Source: Mycobacterium bourgelatii
Lineage (GTDB): Bacteria > Actinomycetota > Actinomycetes > Mycobacteriales > Mycobacteriaceae
Length of the DNA: 64,000 nucleotides
NCBI RefSeq assembly: GCF_010723575.1
Contig: NZ_BLKZ01000001.1
Coordinates: 930,001 to 994,000 of the forward strand
Reading direction: 5' to 3'
Positions within the stretch are counted from its first letter, which is position 1; each line of letters begins with the position of its first letter. The notes beneath the pieces are model-generated. The model was not told the DNA's origin. It searched no databases and saw only the letters and a program-made list of their open reading frames with translations. Shown one piece after another: positions 16,617 through 25,586 of this stretch. Position numbers and translations under genes: made by a program.

Positions 16617-17975
16617 TCAGAAGGCCGCCACGGACTGCGCGTCGCCGCTGACTTTGCTCGCCTTTGCGGCGGCGGCGAAGCCCAACTCCAGGTCGGCCAG
16701 GATGTCGTCGATCCCTTCCAGGCCGACGGCCAGCCGCACCAAGCCCGGGCTGACGCCGGTGGCCAGCTGCTCGGCCGGGCTCAGCTGGGCGTGGGTGGTC
16801 GACGCCGGGTGGATGACCAGCGAGCGCACATCGCCGATGTTGGCGACGTGACTGTGCAGCTGCAGCGCGTCCACGAAGGCCTTGCCGGCCTCGACGCCGC
16901 CGGCCAGTTCGAACGCCAGCACGGCGCCGGTTCCCTTGGGCGCCAGCTTCTTTCCGAGTTCGTACCACGGCGAGCTGGGCAGGCCGGCGTAGTTGACCGA
17001 CACCACGTCGTCGTGGCCCTCCAAGTACTCGGCGACGCGAAGAGCGTTGGCGACGTGGCGTTCAACCCGCAGGCTCAACGTCTCCAGACCCTGTGCCACC
17101 AGGAACGCGTTGAACGGCGATGCCGCCGAGCCGAGGTCGCGCAGCAGCTGCACGCGGGCCTTGAGGGCGAACGCGGGCGGTCCCAGCTCGGCGAACACCA
17201 CGCCGTGGTAGCTGGGGTCCGGGGTGGTGAAGCCGGGGAACTTACCGTTCGTCCAGTCGAAGGTGCCGCCGTCGACAACGACACCGGCGATTGCCGAGCC
17301 GTGCCCGCCCAGGTACTTGGTGGCCGAGTGCACCACGATGTCGGCGCCTTGCGCCAACGGCTGGATCAGATACGGCGTGGCGATGGTGTTGTCGACGATC
17401 AGCGGCACCCCGTTGCTGTGCGCGACTTCAGAGACGGCCGGCGTGTTCAGCACGTCGATCTTGGGGTTGGAGATGGTCTCGCCGAAGAACGCCTTGGTGT
17501 TCGGGCGTACCGCCGCTTGCCACGAGTCCAGGTCGTCGGGGTCCTCGACGAAGCTGACTTCGATGCCGAGCTTGGGCAGCGAGTAGTGGAACAGGTTGTA
17601 CGTCCCGCCGTAGAGCCGCGGGCTGGACACGATGTGGTCGCCCGCGGCGGCCAGGTTCAAGATGGCGAACGTCTCGGCGGCCTGCCCGGAGGACAGGAAC
17701 AACGCGGCCACCCCGCCCTCGAGCGCGGCGATGCGCTGCTCGACGACATCCGTGGTCGGGTTGCCGATCCGGGTGTAGATGTTGCCCGGCTCCGCCAGCC
17801 CGAACAGCGCGGCGGCGTGCGCGACGTTGTCGAAGGTGTACGACGTGGTCTGGTAGATGGGCAGGGCCCGCGCATTGGTGGTCGGATCCGGTCGTTGACC
17901 TGCGTGGATCTGCTTGGTTTCGAACGACCAATGCGCGGTCGGATCGGTGTCGGGGTTATTGCTCTCACTGCTCAT
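16617..17975 (-). CDS. metC: O-acetylhomoserine sulfhydrylase (MetC/MetY type)
   Basis: A 452-residue PLP enzyme of the Cys/Met metabolism family. It makes homocysteine from O-acetylhomoserine and sulfide. The PLP lysine is Lys220 in SATKYLGGHG, and the phosphate-binding loop is SSGQAAET (about residues 95-102). TRIGNPTTDVVEQRIAALEGG is typical of the family. The ATG at 17975 (MSSESNN) was chosen over an upstream ATG at 18023 because the upstream residues are unlike the family. First gene of the operon, led by a riboswitch; it supplies the pathway together with metX. The H37Rv counterpart is annotated metC (Rv3340). Confidence 0.95.
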   Translation of the reverse strand: MSSESNNPDTDPTAHWSFETKQIHAGQRPDPTTNARALPIYQTTSYTFDNVAHAAALFGLAEPGNIYTRIGNPTTDVVEQRIAALEGGVAALFLSSGQAAETFAILNLAAAGDHIVSSPRLYGGTYNLFHYSLPKLGIEVSFVEDPDDLDSWQAAVRPNTKAFFGETISNPKIDVLNTPAVSEVAHSNGVPLIVDNTIATPYLIQPLAQGADIVVHSATKYLGGHGSAIAGVVVDGGTFDWTNGKFPGFTTPDPSYHGVVFAELGPPAFALKARVQLLRDLGSAASPFNAFLVAQGLETLSLRVERHVANALRVAEYLEGHDDVVSVNYAGLPSSPWYELGKKLAPKGTGAVLAFELAGGVEAGKAFVDALQLHSHVANIGDVRSLVIHPASTTHAQLSPAEQLATGVSPGLVRLAVGLEGIDDILADLELGFAAAAKASKVSGDAQSVAAF

Positions 17976-18017
17976 GAAAAGGCACTTTCTACGCGAAGGA
18001 ACCGATGGTGGGCAGGA

Positions 18018-18032
18018 CCGCACGAGGTGCGG
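18018..18032 (-). promoter_or_regulatory. Perfect short hairpin in the metC leader
   Basis: CCGCAC and GTGCGG form a 6-bp stem with a 3-nt loop, 42 nt before the metC start and downstream of the riboswitch aptamer. No U-run follows, so this is not a classic intrinsic terminator. It may belong to the expression platform. Confidence 0.4.
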
Positions 18033-18092
18033 GAGGGGGAGAAAGTGTGCACATCACGCCGCCCTGTTCTAAGTCAGGGGCCCGTCATGGCG

Positions 18093-18215
18093 GACCCGCG
18101 CTTGCCGTGTAGCCCTTGGGTGTGGCTACTCAACCTGGTCATCACCCGGGGCACCCCACCGCGGTTGGAGGGTTGCCGGCCAGCAAGCCGGGGCTTAACG
18201 CTGGCGCTCATGACC
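18093..18215 (-). promoter_or_regulatory. SAM-IV riboswitch
   Basis: Read on the minus strand from 18215, the RNA begins GGTCATGAGCGCCAGCG. It continues with CCGGCTTGCTGGCCGGCAAC and CCTCCAACCGCGGTGGGGTG, then GATGACCAGGTTGAGTAGCC, and ends GGCAAGCGCGGGTC. This reproduces the mycobacterial SAM-IV aptamer as I recall it, with closing helix, GCTGG/CCGGC helix, core and the pseudoknot-forming 3' part. It binds S-adenosylmethionine and lowers expression of methionine genes. The 3' end is 117 nt before metC. A CCCTG/CAGGG hairpin (18062-18079) follows directly and may be part of the switch. Confidence 0.93.
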
Positions 18216-18341
18216 GATCTGAAGCCTATCGCATGGCGGCTGGTCGGTGCCAATTCGAGGGCCGAGCGGCCCGGTAAGCGCTAGTACGCTGGCCTTACGA
18301 GCAAATCTCAAGCAGGGGAGGGACTGGAGGCTGCGACCAAG

Positions 18342-19598
18342 ATGTCCAAAAAGATGTCCAAGATGTCCAACCCAGCCAAGATCAAAGTCAAGGGCACGGT
18401 TGTCGAGCTCGACGGCGACGAGATGACGCGAGTCATCTGGAAGCTGATCAAGGACATGCTGATCCTGCCCCATCTGGACATCAACCTCGACTACTACGAC
18501 CTGGGCATCGAGTTCCGTGACCGCGCCGACGACCAGGTGACCATCGACGCGGCGTACGCGATCAAGAAGCACGGCGTCGGCGTCAAGTGCGCGACCATCA
18601 CCCCCGACGAAGCCCGGGTCCAGGAATTCAACCTGAAGAAAATGTGGTTGTCGCCCAACGGGACGATCCGAAACATCCTGGGCGGGACCATTTTCCGCGA
18701 GCCGATCGTAATTTCCAATGTGCCGCGGCTGGTCCCGGGATGGACCAAGCCAATCGTGATCGGCCGTCACGCATTCGGCGACCAGTACCGGGCGACGAAC
18801 TTCAAGGTGGACAAACCCGGCACTGTCACACTGACTTTCACGCCGGCGGACGGCAGCGAGCCGATCGTGCACGAGGTGGTGTCCATTCCCGAGGACGGCG
18901 GGGTGGTCATGGGGATGTACAACTTCAAGCGGTCGATCCAGGACTTCGCGCGGGCGACGTTCTCCTACGGGCTGAACGCGAAATGGCCGGTGTACCTGTC
19001 GACGAAGAACACCATCCTCAAGTCCTACGACGGCATGTTCAAAGACGAGTTCCAACGCATCTACGACGAGGAGTTCAAGGAGCGGTTCGAGGAGGCCGGG
19101 CTGACCTACGAGCACCGCCTCATCGACGACATGGTCGCCGCGTGCCTGAAGTGGGAGGGCGGGTACGTCTGGGCCTGCAAGAACTACGACGGCGACGTCC
19201 AGTCGGACACCGTCGCACAGGGTTACGGCTCATTGGGGTTGATGACTTCGGTGTTGATGACGGCCGACGGCCGGACGGTAGAGGCCGAAGCCGCCCACGG
19301 CACCGTGACCCGCCATTACCGCCAGTACCAGGCCGGCCAGCCCACCTCCACCAACCCGATCGCCTCGATCTTCGCCTGGACGCGGGGGCTGGCGCACCGC
19401 GGCAAGCTGGACGACACCCCCGAGGTCGTCGAGTTCGCTCAGACCCTGGAACAGGTGGTCATCGGCACGGTGGAGAGCGGCAAGATGACCAAGGACCTCG
19501 CGATTCTGATCGGCCCGGACCAGGACTGGCTGCACACCGAAGAATTCATGCAAGCCATCTCGGACAATCTGGAAAAGGCGCTGGCTAACCGAACGTAG
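18342..19598 (+). CDS. icd1: NADP-dependent isocitrate dehydrogenase
   Basis: A 418-residue enzyme converting isocitrate to 2-oxoglutarate and CO2 with NADPH formation, of the homodimeric eukaryote-like type (Rv3339c). Diagnostic segments are ELDGDEMTRVIWKLIKD, KCATITPDEARV, WLSPNGTIRNILGGTIFREP and EAAHGTVTRHYR. A GGAGG 11 nt upstream supports the ATG at 18342 (MSKKMSKMSN). The known protein starts at the third in-frame Met (18363), so a 411-residue form is possible. The gene is divergent from the riboswitch-led metC operon. Confidence 0.96.
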   Translation: MSKKMSKMSNPAKIKVKGTVVELDGDEMTRVIWKLIKDMLILPHLDINLDYYDLGIEFRDRADDQVTIDAAYAIKKHGVGVKCATITPDEARVQEFNLKKMWLSPNGTIRNILGGTIFREPIVISNVPRLVPGWTKPIVIGRHAFGDQYRATNFKVDKPGTVTLTFTPADGSEPIVHEVVSIPEDGGVVMGMYNFKRSIQDFARATFSYGLNAKWPVYLSTKNTILKSYDGMFKDEFQRIYDEEFKERFEEAGLTYEHRLIDDMVAACLKWEGGYVWACKNYDGDVQSDTVAQGYGSLGLMTSVLMTADGRTVEAEAAHGTVTRHYRQYQAGQPTSTNPIASIFAWTRGLAHRGKLDDTPEVVEFAQTLEQVVIGTVESGKMTKDLAILIGPDQDWLHTEEFMQAISDNLEKALANRT

Positions 19599-19616
19599 GC
19601 GCGGCGCGGCCGTCAG

Positions 19617-20474
19617 CTAGCTGGCGGGCGGTTCGATGGCTTCGGCGCCGTGCTCTACCAAGTCGTCGAGGAAGTCGAGGATCACCTCGGTGACGCGGCC
19701 GGGTGCCTCGTACATCGGCACGTGCCCGACGTTGTCGAGTTCGACGACGCGGTGGTCGTCGGGCAGGTGGTTGGTGAAGTGGCGGCTGAACCTCGGCGCG
19801 GGAATGACCCGATCCTTCTCGCAAATGACCAATTGCGCCGGGACGGCGTTCTCGGCCAGCTCCTGCAGGCCGGGTGCCATCAGCGCCTTGACCAGCAGCT
19901 GGAAGTACGCCGGGCAGTGGGCGACGTCATCGATGATGCCGCGCAGTTCACGTTCGCCGACCCCGTCGGGCGACGCGCTGATCGCGTAGGTGGCCAGCGG
20001 GCGGCTGAACGGCAGGCTCAGCACGCGTGCCCCCAACAACCAGGCCAGGATCATCAGCGGGATGCCCAGGACAAACTTGGCGATCACCTCGAACTTGGCC
20101 GGAGTCCAGCGGTGCCAACCCCCTGCCGGCGCGATGCCGATGACGCTGCGCGCCCGGCCGCGCCGCTCGAGTTCGAACGCGACCCAGCCGCCCAAGGAGT
20201 TGCCGACGATGTGGGCCGTCGGCCAACCAAGCTCGTCCATTTGGCGTTCGACGTGGTCGGCCAGCACCGAGGAGGACAGGAAGTGGGTACCCGCACGTGG
20301 TCCGCCGTTGTGGCCGGCCATGGTGGGGGCGAAAACCTCGTAGCGGCCGGTCTCGGCCAGCTGCTGGGCCACGACCTCCCACACCGACTGGGAGAGCAGG
20401 AATGGGTGCAGCAGCAGGACTGGTTCACGTTGGCCGTCATTGGCCCCCAGGTGAATGGGCGGGCGAGTCGTCAC
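19617..20474 (-). CDS. Alpha/beta hydrolase (Rv3337/Rv3338-like, intact)
   Basis: A 285-residue hydrolase with a lid insertion. VLLLHPFLLS gives the oxyanion region, GNSLGGW the nucleophile Ser, CEKDRVIP the Asp and DNVGHVPM the His. The likely start is GTG 20474 (VTTRPPIHLG). The upstream frame to 20819 runs over the trpS leader and is unlikely to be coding. As I recall, H37Rv annotates two shorter genes here (Rv3337 and Rv3338), suggesting that the gene is split there and whole here. Substrate unknown. Divergent from trpS, whose start is 94 nt away. Confidence 0.85.
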   Translation of the reverse strand: MTTRPPIHLGANDGQREPVLLLHPFLLSQSVWEVVAQQLAETGRYEVFAPTMAGHNGGPRAGTHFLSSSVLADHVERQMDELGWPTAHIVGNSLGGWVAFELERRGRARSVIGIAPAGGWHRWTPAKFEVIAKFVLGIPLMILAWLLGARVLSLPFSRPLATYAISASPDGVGERELRGIIDDVAHCPAYFQLLVKALMAPGLQELAENAVPAQLVICEKDRVIPAPRFSRHFTNHLPDDHRVVELDNVGHVPMYEAPGRVTEVILDFLDDLVEHGAEAIEPPAS

Positions 20475-20568
20475 TCTCCCGACACTAAATGCGGTACCGG
20501 CGGTATCGCAAGCAGACCGGATCCGGTCCGGTCCTGGCCCGATTCGCCGTGACAAGATCGTGGGCATC

Positions 20569-21585
20569 ATGAGCACCGCAACCGGAACGAGCCGGATTTT
20601 CTCCGGCGTACAGCCGACGTCTGATTCGCTGCACCTCGGGAACGCCCTGGGCGCCGTCGCCCAGTGGGTTGGGCTGCAGGACGACCACGACGCCTTCTTC
20701 TGCGTGGTCGACCTACACGCGATCACCATCCCGCAGGACCCCGAGGCGCTGCGCCGCCGCACGCTGATCACCGCTGCGCAATACCTGGCGCTGGGGATCG
20801 ACCCGGCGCGGGCGACCATCTTTGTGCAGAGTCATGTGCCGGCGCACACCGAGTTGGCGTGGGTGCTGGGCTGCTTCACCGGCTTCGGTCAGGCATCGCG
20901 GATGACGCAGTTCAAGGACAAGTCGACGCGGCAGGGGGCCGATTCCACCACGGTCGGCCTGTTCACCTACCCGGTGCTGCAGGCCGCCGACGTGCTGGCC
21001 TATGACACCAACCTGGTGCCGGTGGGGGAGGACCAGCGCCAACATCTGGAGTTGGCGCGCGACATCGCCCAACGGTTCAACAGCCGCTTCCCGGACACCT
21101 TCGTGGTGCCCGACGTGCTCATCCCCAAGGTCACCGCGAAGATCTACGACCTGCAGGACCCGACGTCCAAGATGAGCAAGTCGGCCAGCACCGACGCCGG
21201 GCTGATCAACCTGCTCGACGATCCGGCACGGTCCGCGAAGAAGATTCGCTCCGCCGTCACCGACAGTGAGCGCGAGATCCGCTATGACGTCGAGGCCAAG
21301 CCCGGGGTGTCGAACCTGCTGAGCATCCAGTCGGCGGTCAGCGGGGTCGACATCGACACGCTCGTCGAGGGCTACGCGGGGCGCGGGTACGGAGACCTGA
21401 AGAAGGACACGGCCGAGGCAGTCGTGGAATACGTCCGCCCGATCAAGACCCGCGTCGACGAGTTGACCGCCGATCTCGCCGAACTGGAGTCCGTGCTGGC
21501 GGCCGGTGCGCAGCGCGCCACCGAGGTGGCCAGCAATACCGTGCAGCGGGTCTACGATCGGTTAGGTTTCCTGCCGCGAAGGTGA
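20569..21585 (+). CDS. trpS: Tryptophan--tRNA ligase
   Basis: A 338-residue class I aminoacyl-tRNA synthetase charging tRNA-Trp. The HIGH-like motif is SLHLGNALG near residue 18 and the KMSKS loop is SKMSKSAST. GVQPTSDSLHLGN, DLHAIT and the GEDQRQHLELARDIAQRFN segment are specific to TrpRS. Start at ATG 20569 (MSTATGTSRI); the longer frame from 20455 runs into the divergent hydrolase start. The BrkB-like gene follows 22 nt downstream in the same direction. Confidence 0.97.
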   Translation: MSTATGTSRIFSGVQPTSDSLHLGNALGAVAQWVGLQDDHDAFFCVVDLHAITIPQDPEALRRRTLITAAQYLALGIDPARATIFVQSHVPAHTELAWVLGCFTGFGQASRMTQFKDKSTRQGADSTTVGLFTYPVLQAADVLAYDTNLVPVGEDQRQHLELARDIAQRFNSRFPDTFVVPDVLIPKVTAKIYDLQDPTSKMSKSASTDAGLINLLDDPARSAKKIRSAVTDSEREIRYDVEAKPGVSNLLSIQSAVSGVDIDTLVEGYAGRGYGDLKKDTAEAVVEYVRPIKTRVDELTADLAELESVLAAGAQRATEVASNTVQRVYDRLGFLPRR

Positions 21586-21607
21586 CGGCACAAGGAATAG
21601 GTGGTCG

Positions 21608-22654
21608 ATGACCGAAGCCGCGAAGCTCGGGTTCTTAGAGCGGTGGCGGATCCGGTATCCGTGGTTTGACCACGCGCTGCGCGCCGCTGCACGCTTCAGC
21701 GAGCAGAAGGGCACTTTCTTCGCGGCCGGCCTCACGTATTACACGATCTTTTCGTTGTTCCCCTTGCTGATGGTCGGTTTCGCGGTTGCCGGCTACAGCC
21801 TGTCGCGCCATCCGCAGCTGATCAAGACGCTGGAGCACAACATTCGATCCGCGGTGTCCGGCTCGCTAGGGCAGCAACTGGTCGACCTGATGAATTCGGC
21901 GATCGATGCGCGTACGTCGGTGGGCGTGATCGGGTTGGCCACCGCGGCGTGGGCGGGCCTTGGGTGGATGTATCACCTGCGCGAAGCGCTGAGCGAAATG
22001 TGGTTGCAACCCACGAATTCGGGCGGGTTCGTGCGTACCAAGCTGTCGGATCTGCTGGCCATGCTCGGCACGTTCCTGGTGATTACTTTCACCGTCGCAT
22101 TGAGCGCGTTGGGTCAGACCAAGCCGATGAGGGCCGTCCTGAGATTGCTTCGCATACCTGAGTTTTCGATCTTCGACGAGATCTTCCGCGGTGTTTCGAT
22201 CCTGGTCTCGGTGCTGGTGGCGTGGCTGTTGTTCTCGTGGATGATCGCCCGGTTGCCGCGCGAACCGGCCGGCTTCGTGACCTCGCTGCGCGCGGGATTC
22301 ATGGCGGCCATCGGCTTCGAGTTGTTCAAGCAACTGGGCTCGATCTATCTGCAGGCGGTGGTGCGCAGCCCGGCGGGCGCCACCTTCGGGCCGGTGTTGG
22401 GGCTCATGGTGTTCACGTTCGTCACCTGGTCGCTGCTTATGTTCGCCACCGCCTGGGCCGCGACGGCCGAACCGGAGGACCCGCGCGACCGCCATGTCGA
22501 CCCGCCCGCGCCCGCGATCATCAGTCCGCGAATAGAGGTCAGCCAAGGCCCCAACGCGCGTCAGACGGTTGCCGCCGCGACGCTGGGAGCAATTGGGGCG
22601 CTGGCATTCTCACGGTTTCTGCAGCCTCGTCGGCGGGGCGGACGGGGATCCTAG
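21608..22654 (+). CDS. YihY/BrkB family inner membrane protein
   Basis: A 348-residue membrane protein, positional match to Rv3335c. About six hydrophobic segments lie between residues 35 and 290 (for example GLTYYTIFSLFPLLMVGFAV and the segment near TFVTWSLLMFATAW). The YYTIFSLFPL and WAGLGWMYHLREALSEMW stretches are typical of this family. The C-terminal tail is basic and proline-containing, with a last hydrophobic patch. Transport of small molecules has been suggested for the family, but function is unproven. Its TAG overlaps the convergent nagA stop by 4 nt. Confidence 0.88.
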   Translation: MTEAAKLGFLERWRIRYPWFDHALRAAARFSEQKGTFFAAGLTYYTIFSLFPLLMVGFAVAGYSLSRHPQLIKTLEHNIRSAVSGSLGQQLVDLMNSAIDARTSVGVIGLATAAWAGLGWMYHLREALSEMWLQPTNSGGFVRTKLSDLLAMLGTFLVITFTVALSALGQTKPMRAVLRLLRIPEFSIFDEIFRGVSILVSVLVAWLLFSWMIARLPREPAGFVTSLRAGFMAAIGFELFKQLGSIYLQAVVRSPAGATFGPVLGLMVFTFVTWSLLMFATAWAATAEPEDPRDRHVDPPAPAIISPRIEVSQGPNARQTVAAATLGAIGALAFSRFLQPRRRGGRGS

Positions 22655-23796
22655 GCGCCGGTCTGCCACGCGCCGTGCCGCATGACCGCCCGTATCTGCA
22701 AATCCCCTTCCAGCACAACCAGATCGGCGTCATAGCCCGGCCGGAGGCTGCCCACCCGATCGAGCCGCAGCGCCCTGGCCGGCGTCGTCGAGGTGGTCTG
22801 GACCGCCGCCAGCAGCGCGGCATCGCGGTCGGTTTCAGTGTCGCCGCCCAATCCAGCGACCGCCCGGAAGAGCTGATCCATGGTGGCCGTGCTGCCGGCG
22901 ATCGTCGACGTCCCGCGGACCCGTGCTACCCCTGATTCGACATCGATCGGCACTGAACCGAGCCGGTACGCCCCGTCGCCGTAACCTGCCGCCGCGATGG
23001 CATCGGTGACGACGGCGACCCGGTCGGGGCCGACCCATTGGATGACGGTGCGCACGACGTCGGGGTGGACGTGCACGCCGTCGGCGATCAATTCCACGGT
23101 CACGCGCTGGTCGGCCAACAACGCCAGCGCGGGCCCGGGCTCGCGATGATGCAGTGGCGGCATCGCGTTGAACAGGTGGGTCCCGACCGTCGCGCCCAGG
23201 GCAATCGCGTGGTGGGTCTGCTCGTAGCTGGCGTTCGTATGTCCCACTGCGACAACGACATCGGCCTCGACGAACCGTCGGATCGCAGCGTTGCTACCCG
23301 GCAGTTCCGGAGCCAGCGTCACCATGCGGACGGCGCCGTCGGCGGCGTTTAGTACGGCTTCGACCTCGGTGAGGGCCGGCGGCCGCATTTTGTTGTGGTC
23401 GTGGGCGCCGCAGCGCGCCGGGCTCAACCACGGTCCTTCTAGATGGATGCCGTCGATCAAGCCCCCCCGGGTTGCCTCGGCAAGGGCGCCCACCGCGGAG
23501 AGCAGTTCCTCCGGCCCCGCGGTGACCAGGCTGGCGAGCATCGATGTGGTGCCGTGGCCCAGATGGAACTCGGCCGCTCGCGCGGTGTCACCATCGGTGA
23601 AGGACACGCCGCCGCCACCGTGGACGTGCATGTCGACAAAGCCCGGTACCACAATGCAATTCGGAAAGTCAGCGTCGGGAACGCCGGGCGGGTCGCCGCC
23701 ACCGCAGTCCAGGATCTGCGACGCCGCTATGTGGACCCACCCCGGCCGGCAGATCTGCCCGTCGATGACCGCGGTTCCTGCACGGATCACCGTCAT
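22651..23796 (-). CDS. nagA: N-acetylglucosamine-6-phosphate deacetylase
   Basis: A 381-residue amidohydrolase that deacetylates GlcNAc-6-P to glucosamine-6-P in amino-sugar recycling (Rv3332). The metal site is shown by DMHVHGGGG (His57, His59), HLEGPWL (Glu), VGHTNA and GTHLFNAMPPLHHR (His residues), and the catalytic Asp lies in VVTDAIAAAG. The ATG overlaps the sugI TGA (ATGA), so nagA is translationally coupled to the upstream sugar transporter, and the pair may import and process a sugar. The MerR gene and proline-rich gene that I recall between trpS and nagA in H37Rv (Rv3334, Rv3333c) are absent. Confidence 0.94.
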   Translation of the reverse strand: MTVIRAGTAVIDGQICRPGWVHIAASQILDCGGGDPPGVPDADFPNCIVVPGFVDMHVHGGGGVSFTDGDTARAAEFHLGHGTTSMLASLVTAGPEELLSAVGALAEATRGGLIDGIHLEGPWLSPARCGAHDHNKMRPPALTEVEAVLNAADGAVRMVTLAPELPGSNAAIRRFVEADVVVAVGHTNASYEQTHHAIALGATVGTHLFNAMPPLHHREPGPALALLADQRVTVELIADGVHVHPDVVRTVIQWVGPDRVAVVTDAIAAAGYGDGAYRLGSVPIDVESGVARVRGTSTIAGSTATMDQLFRAVAGLGGDTETDRDAALLAAVQTTSTTPARALRLDRVGSLRPGYDADLVVLEGDLQIRAVMRHGAWQTGA

Positions 23797-25193
23797 GGGG
23801 CGTCAGACGTATCCGGCGTATCCAAAGGAGTGGGCCACTTTCCGCCGTTTTCCCAGTAGCGTCGGATTTCTTCGAGTTGTCGACCTTTGGTCTCGGGCGC
23901 GAACCGGTACACGACGACGAGGGCGACTACGGCCAACAGGCCGAATACGGTGTAAACGCCTGCACCGCCGAGTATTTGGAGCATCGGTAGGAAGAAGGCG
24001 GCGATCAGAGCATTGCCGGTCAGGTTCGCGGTGAGCATGACGCTCGACCCAATCGATCGCAGCCGAGACGGGAAGCTCTCCCCGGCGTAGACCCAGACCA
24101 GAGAACCGAACCCGAAGTTGAACCCGATGATGAACAGCAGCACGCCGCCAAAGCCGAAGACCAGCGCGAGACCGCCCGCATGGGCGGCGCCGTTGGCGAA
24201 GACGGCGACCAGCACGATATCGGCGATCGTCATCAATGCGATGCCGGACATCAGGATCGGCCGGCGGCCCATGCGATCTATCAAGAACAGCGAAACGCTC
24301 AGCGCCGCAGCCAAACCGGCCACCTGCACCATGGCCGGCAGTGCCAGCAGCGCGAAGTTGCCGTGGAATCCCATGGCCGTGAACAGGCCCGGGCTGAAAT
24401 AGATGATCGCGTTGATCCCGGTGATCTGCTGCAGGAATCCCAGGGCGACAACAAACAACGTCGCCCGTAGATACGGTTGTCTCACTAGTTCGGAAAGGCC
24501 GCCGCCGGAACGGTCTTGGGTTTCCTCGGCAATGGCACGAGAGATTTCGGCCAGTTCCGCGTCGACGTTGTCCTCCGGCTCGATCCGCAGTAGCGAGCGG
24601 CGCGCGTCGTCGGTCCGTCCCTTGAGCAGGTACCAGCGCGCACTTTCGGGCATCCGCAACAACAGTGGCAGCAACAGCAGTGCGGGAACGGCGGCGAGTC
24701 CCAGCATCAAGCGCCAACTCTGCGACCCGGCCAGGAAGTAGGCGGTCACGTAGCCGAGGATGACGCCGCTGAGGGTGGCCACCTGGTAGGCGGTCAGCAT
24801 CGACCCGCGCACAGCGGCCGGTGCCGACTCGGCCACGTACACCGGAGCCACCACCACGGACACGCCGATGGCGACGCCAATGAGCGCGCGTGCCGTCAAC
24901 AGCATCGGCACCGACATCGAGAACGCCCCCAGCAGCGCGAACGCCGTGTAACCGAGCAGGATCAGCAGCATCGACCTCTTGCGCCCGATCGCGTTGGCCA
25001 GCACACCGGCGCCGAGCGCCCCGCCGATCTGGCCGATCACGACCATTGTGGTCAGCAGCCCCTTTTGGCTGTCCGAGGCGATGGCGAGGTCCTTGCCGAC
25101 GAACAGCAGCACACCCGCGATGGTGGACAGGTCGTAGCCGTAGACGACGCCGACGCTGGCTGCGGTCAGCCCGACAAATAGTCCTTTGCGCAC
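23793..25193 (-). CDS. sugI: Sugar transporter, major facilitator superfamily
   Basis: A 466-residue MFS sugar porter with 12 predicted membrane segments. Signature marks are GYDLSTIAG in helix 1, NAIGRKRSM in loop 2-3, PESARWYLLKGR after helix 6, the QQITGINAIIYFSP motif in helix 7 and the C-terminal RFAPETKGRQLEEI. It is the counterpart of SugI (Rv3331). The frame starts at GTG 25193, 13 nt after the stop of the upstream small gene. It overlaps nagA by 4 nt. Substrate is not defined; proton symport of a hexose is the usual mode. Confidence 0.92.
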   Translation of the reverse strand: MRKGLFVGLTAASVGVVYGYDLSTIAGVLLFVGKDLAIASDSQKGLLTTMVVIGQIGGALGAGVLANAIGRKRSMLLILLGYTAFALLGAFSMSVPMLLTARALIGVAIGVSVVVAPVYVAESAPAAVRGSMLTAYQVATLSGVILGYVTAYFLAGSQSWRLMLGLAAVPALLLLPLLLRMPESARWYLLKGRTDDARRSLLRIEPEDNVDAELAEISRAIAEETQDRSGGGLSELVRQPYLRATLFVVALGFLQQITGINAIIYFSPGLFTAMGFHGNFALLALPAMVQVAGLAAALSVSLFLIDRMGRRPILMSGIALMTIADIVLVAVFANGAAHAGGLALVFGFGGVLLFIIGFNFGFGSLVWVYAGESFPSRLRSIGSSVMLTANLTGNALIAAFFLPMLQILGGAGVYTVFGLLAVVALVVVYRFAPETKGRQLEEIRRYWENGGKWPTPLDTPDTSDAP

Positions 25194-25206
25194 CCTGTAG
25201 ACCCGG

Positions 25207-25530
25207 TCAGCAGCTGACCCGGGCCTTCAGAATTTCGATGACCTTCTCCGGATCTTCGGGCGTGATGCACGGCCGCACCTTGCGTCCCACGTTGAGGACC
25301 AGCAGCGTCTTCTTGTCGCCCCGGTGCATGTCCAAGGGGAACCAGTAGCGCGGGTCCGCCGCACCCCACCAACGGGCCTTGCCCGACATCCAGCCCATCG
25401 ACTCGGCCTTGATGCCCTGGATGTCGCGGTAGGCGACCCGCTTCGCGTTAGCAAAGGGGAAGTAGTAGCGCCGAATGGTGATTCCCTCGTCATCCAGCGT
25501 CAGGCCAGCGTCCTCGTAAAGGGCAGTCAT
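25207..25530 (-). CDS. Small hypothetical protein, PH-like fold suspected
   Basis: A 107-residue soluble protein starting MTALYEDAGLTLDDEGITIR. The predicted strand pattern (GITIRRYYFPF, KRVAYRDIQGIKAE, TLLVLNVG) with a final helix (PEDPEKVIEILKAR) is like bacterial PH domains, which often act at membranes. The ATG at 25530 was chosen because the upstream extension is Arg-rich non-coding-like translation. It lies between dacB1 and sugI in the same direction. I do not recall an annotated gene here in H37Rv. Function unknown. Confidence 0.7.
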   Translation of the reverse strand: MTALYEDAGLTLDDEGITIRRYYFPFANAKRVAYRDIQGIKAESMGWMSGKARWWGAADPRYWFPLDMHRGDKKTLLVLNVGRKVRPCITPEDPEKVIEILKARVSC

Positions 25531-25586
25531 GCCCGATACGGTGACACAGCCGCGGGGGCTGGTCAATGAACCCGCCGGGCCCTGAC

